Source of the DNA: Punica granatum
Taxonomy: Eukaryota > Streptophyta > Magnoliopsida > Myrtales > Lythraceae
Length of the DNA stretch: 64,000 bases
Direction of reading: 5' to 3'
Assembly: GCF_007655135.1 (NCBI RefSeq)
Contig: NC_045130.1
Span: 32,732,605 to 32,796,604, forward strand
In this document: one piece after another, positions 63,313 through 64,000 of the stretch
How positions within the stretch are numbered: the first letter of the stretch is position 1
How the letters are laid out: the number at the start of each line of letters is the position of its first letter
Notes under the pieces: model-generated
Told to the model about the DNA's origin: nothing
What the model saw: the letters and a program-made list of their open reading frames with translations, nothing else
Database searches by the model: none
Position numbers and translations under genes: made by a program

Positions 63313-63488
63313 ATGGACTAATTCAAGCGGTTCGACACTTGTTCCCTTAAGTAAGGTCTCCGGTTCGAGTATTGTGGATGGAGAAAATCCACGTTGGAAG
63401 AATTTTATCCCTTAATAGACCGACTCGACTTGACTGGATTAATTGGGGCCCAATTAAACTTCCGGATATCCGGGTACATACAGAAAAA
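63313..63488 (+). repeat. SINE family A copy, well preserved
   Basis: GACTAATTCAAGCGGTTCGA (A-box region), CTCCGGTTCGAGTATTGTGG (B box), GATGGAGAAAATCCACGTTG, GACCGACTCGACTTGACTGG and CTTCCGGATATCCGGGTACA, ending CAGAAAAA. Confidence 0.7.
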
Positions 63489-64000
63489 TCACAATATTTA
63501 CAAATTTATGACTCTCGCTAATTTCTCGAAGAATTCATTTCTTGAGAAAAAAATAAATTGACAATATTCAAAAAGAGGGATAATCCTATTCCTATTAAGT
63601 ATAGATTATTTGTTAATGTGACAAACATAAATGATACTTTAGTGATTTAGCTTAATAGGTTTGGACAAATTTGAGGCAAAATGATCTCTTCTTAAACCCT
63701 TAGAGGATTTGACTTTTGTATCTATATCCCACGATACAATGAGCAAGATTCGTTAATCACCTATTAAGTATTGGGACGGCATACAACCTATTTACATAAA
63801 CCCGTGAGCGTTCCTAACTTACTTGAGCTACGCGTGGCATAGAAAGGGTCATGGGTTTAATAGGGAATAGATAAGATAATTAAGGGACATAAAAAGTTTA
63901 AACAATAAGAATTAAAGAAAAAATCTCTTTTAATATAGAGTACAGAGCGAGTGTGTCACTATACCGAATCTCTATCATTGTATGGCATATTTTTTGGAAC
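63489..64000. other. Spacer to the window end
   Basis: AT-rich; nothing recognised. Confidence 0.4.

Overview
The window is nuclear DNA of a eudicot plant. It is AT-rich, its genes are split by short GT-AG introns, and most of it is transposable-element debris. The species cannot be fixed from the sequence. Three protein-coding genes can be supported and reassembled exon by exon: a gibberellin 2-oxidase on + (31852-34640, three exons, 357 aa), a katanin-p60/meiotic-type AAA ATPase on - (41795-45579, eleven exons, 406 aa) and a small coiled-coil protein of unknown function on - (46197-47208, four exons, 198 aa). The last two lie head to tail about 0.6 kb apart.

Layout. 1-6.5 kb: a long inverted-repeat element (about 209-1752), a smaller TIR element (2871-3480) and a hairpin MITE. 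6.5-10 kb: SINE fragments, a decayed LINE 3' end (zinc knuckle plus RNase H) and a second long-armed element with a near-perfect 9-bp duplication (8293-9715). 10.2-13.3 kb: a compact gag-only LTR retrotransposon with an exact 5-bp target duplication (10239-13259), a truncated 5' LTR and an unusual array of small hairpins. 15-17.5 kb: a copia-like solo LTR followed by nine copies of a 169/180-bp tandem repeat. 17.5-27 kb: very AT-rich, gene-free DNA with SINEs. 27.3-28.6 kb: a whole-length foldback element with a second inverted-repeat element nested in it. 31.5-34.6 kb: the gibberellin 2-oxidase, with SINE debris in its promoter and a MITE in intron 2. 38.9-40.3 kb: an orphan hAT transposase tail and a hAT-like MITE. 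41.8-47.2 kb: the ATPase and coiled-coil genes. 47.3-54 kb: a MITE inside a SINE, and a Harbinger-type MITE split by a 4.8-kb TG..CA segment with an exact ATAAC duplication, probably a giant solo LTR. 54.6-58.4 kb: a hAT-like inverted-repeat element containing a CACTA element that carries a broken RNA-binding-protein (RRM) fragment, a second broken reading frame and an LTR fragment. 59.2-59.6 kb: one end of another CACTA element. The rest is SINE copies and AT-rich spacer.

The genes do not form a pathway. The oxidase lowers active gibberellin. The AAA protein belongs to the microtubule-severing/Vps4-type clade. The coiled-coil protein is probably structural. The remarkable content is in the mobile DNA: nested insertions whose order can be read from target duplications, gene-fragment capture, and hairpin-rich repeat arrays. 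No operon, CRISPR array, tRNA or rRNA gene was seen.
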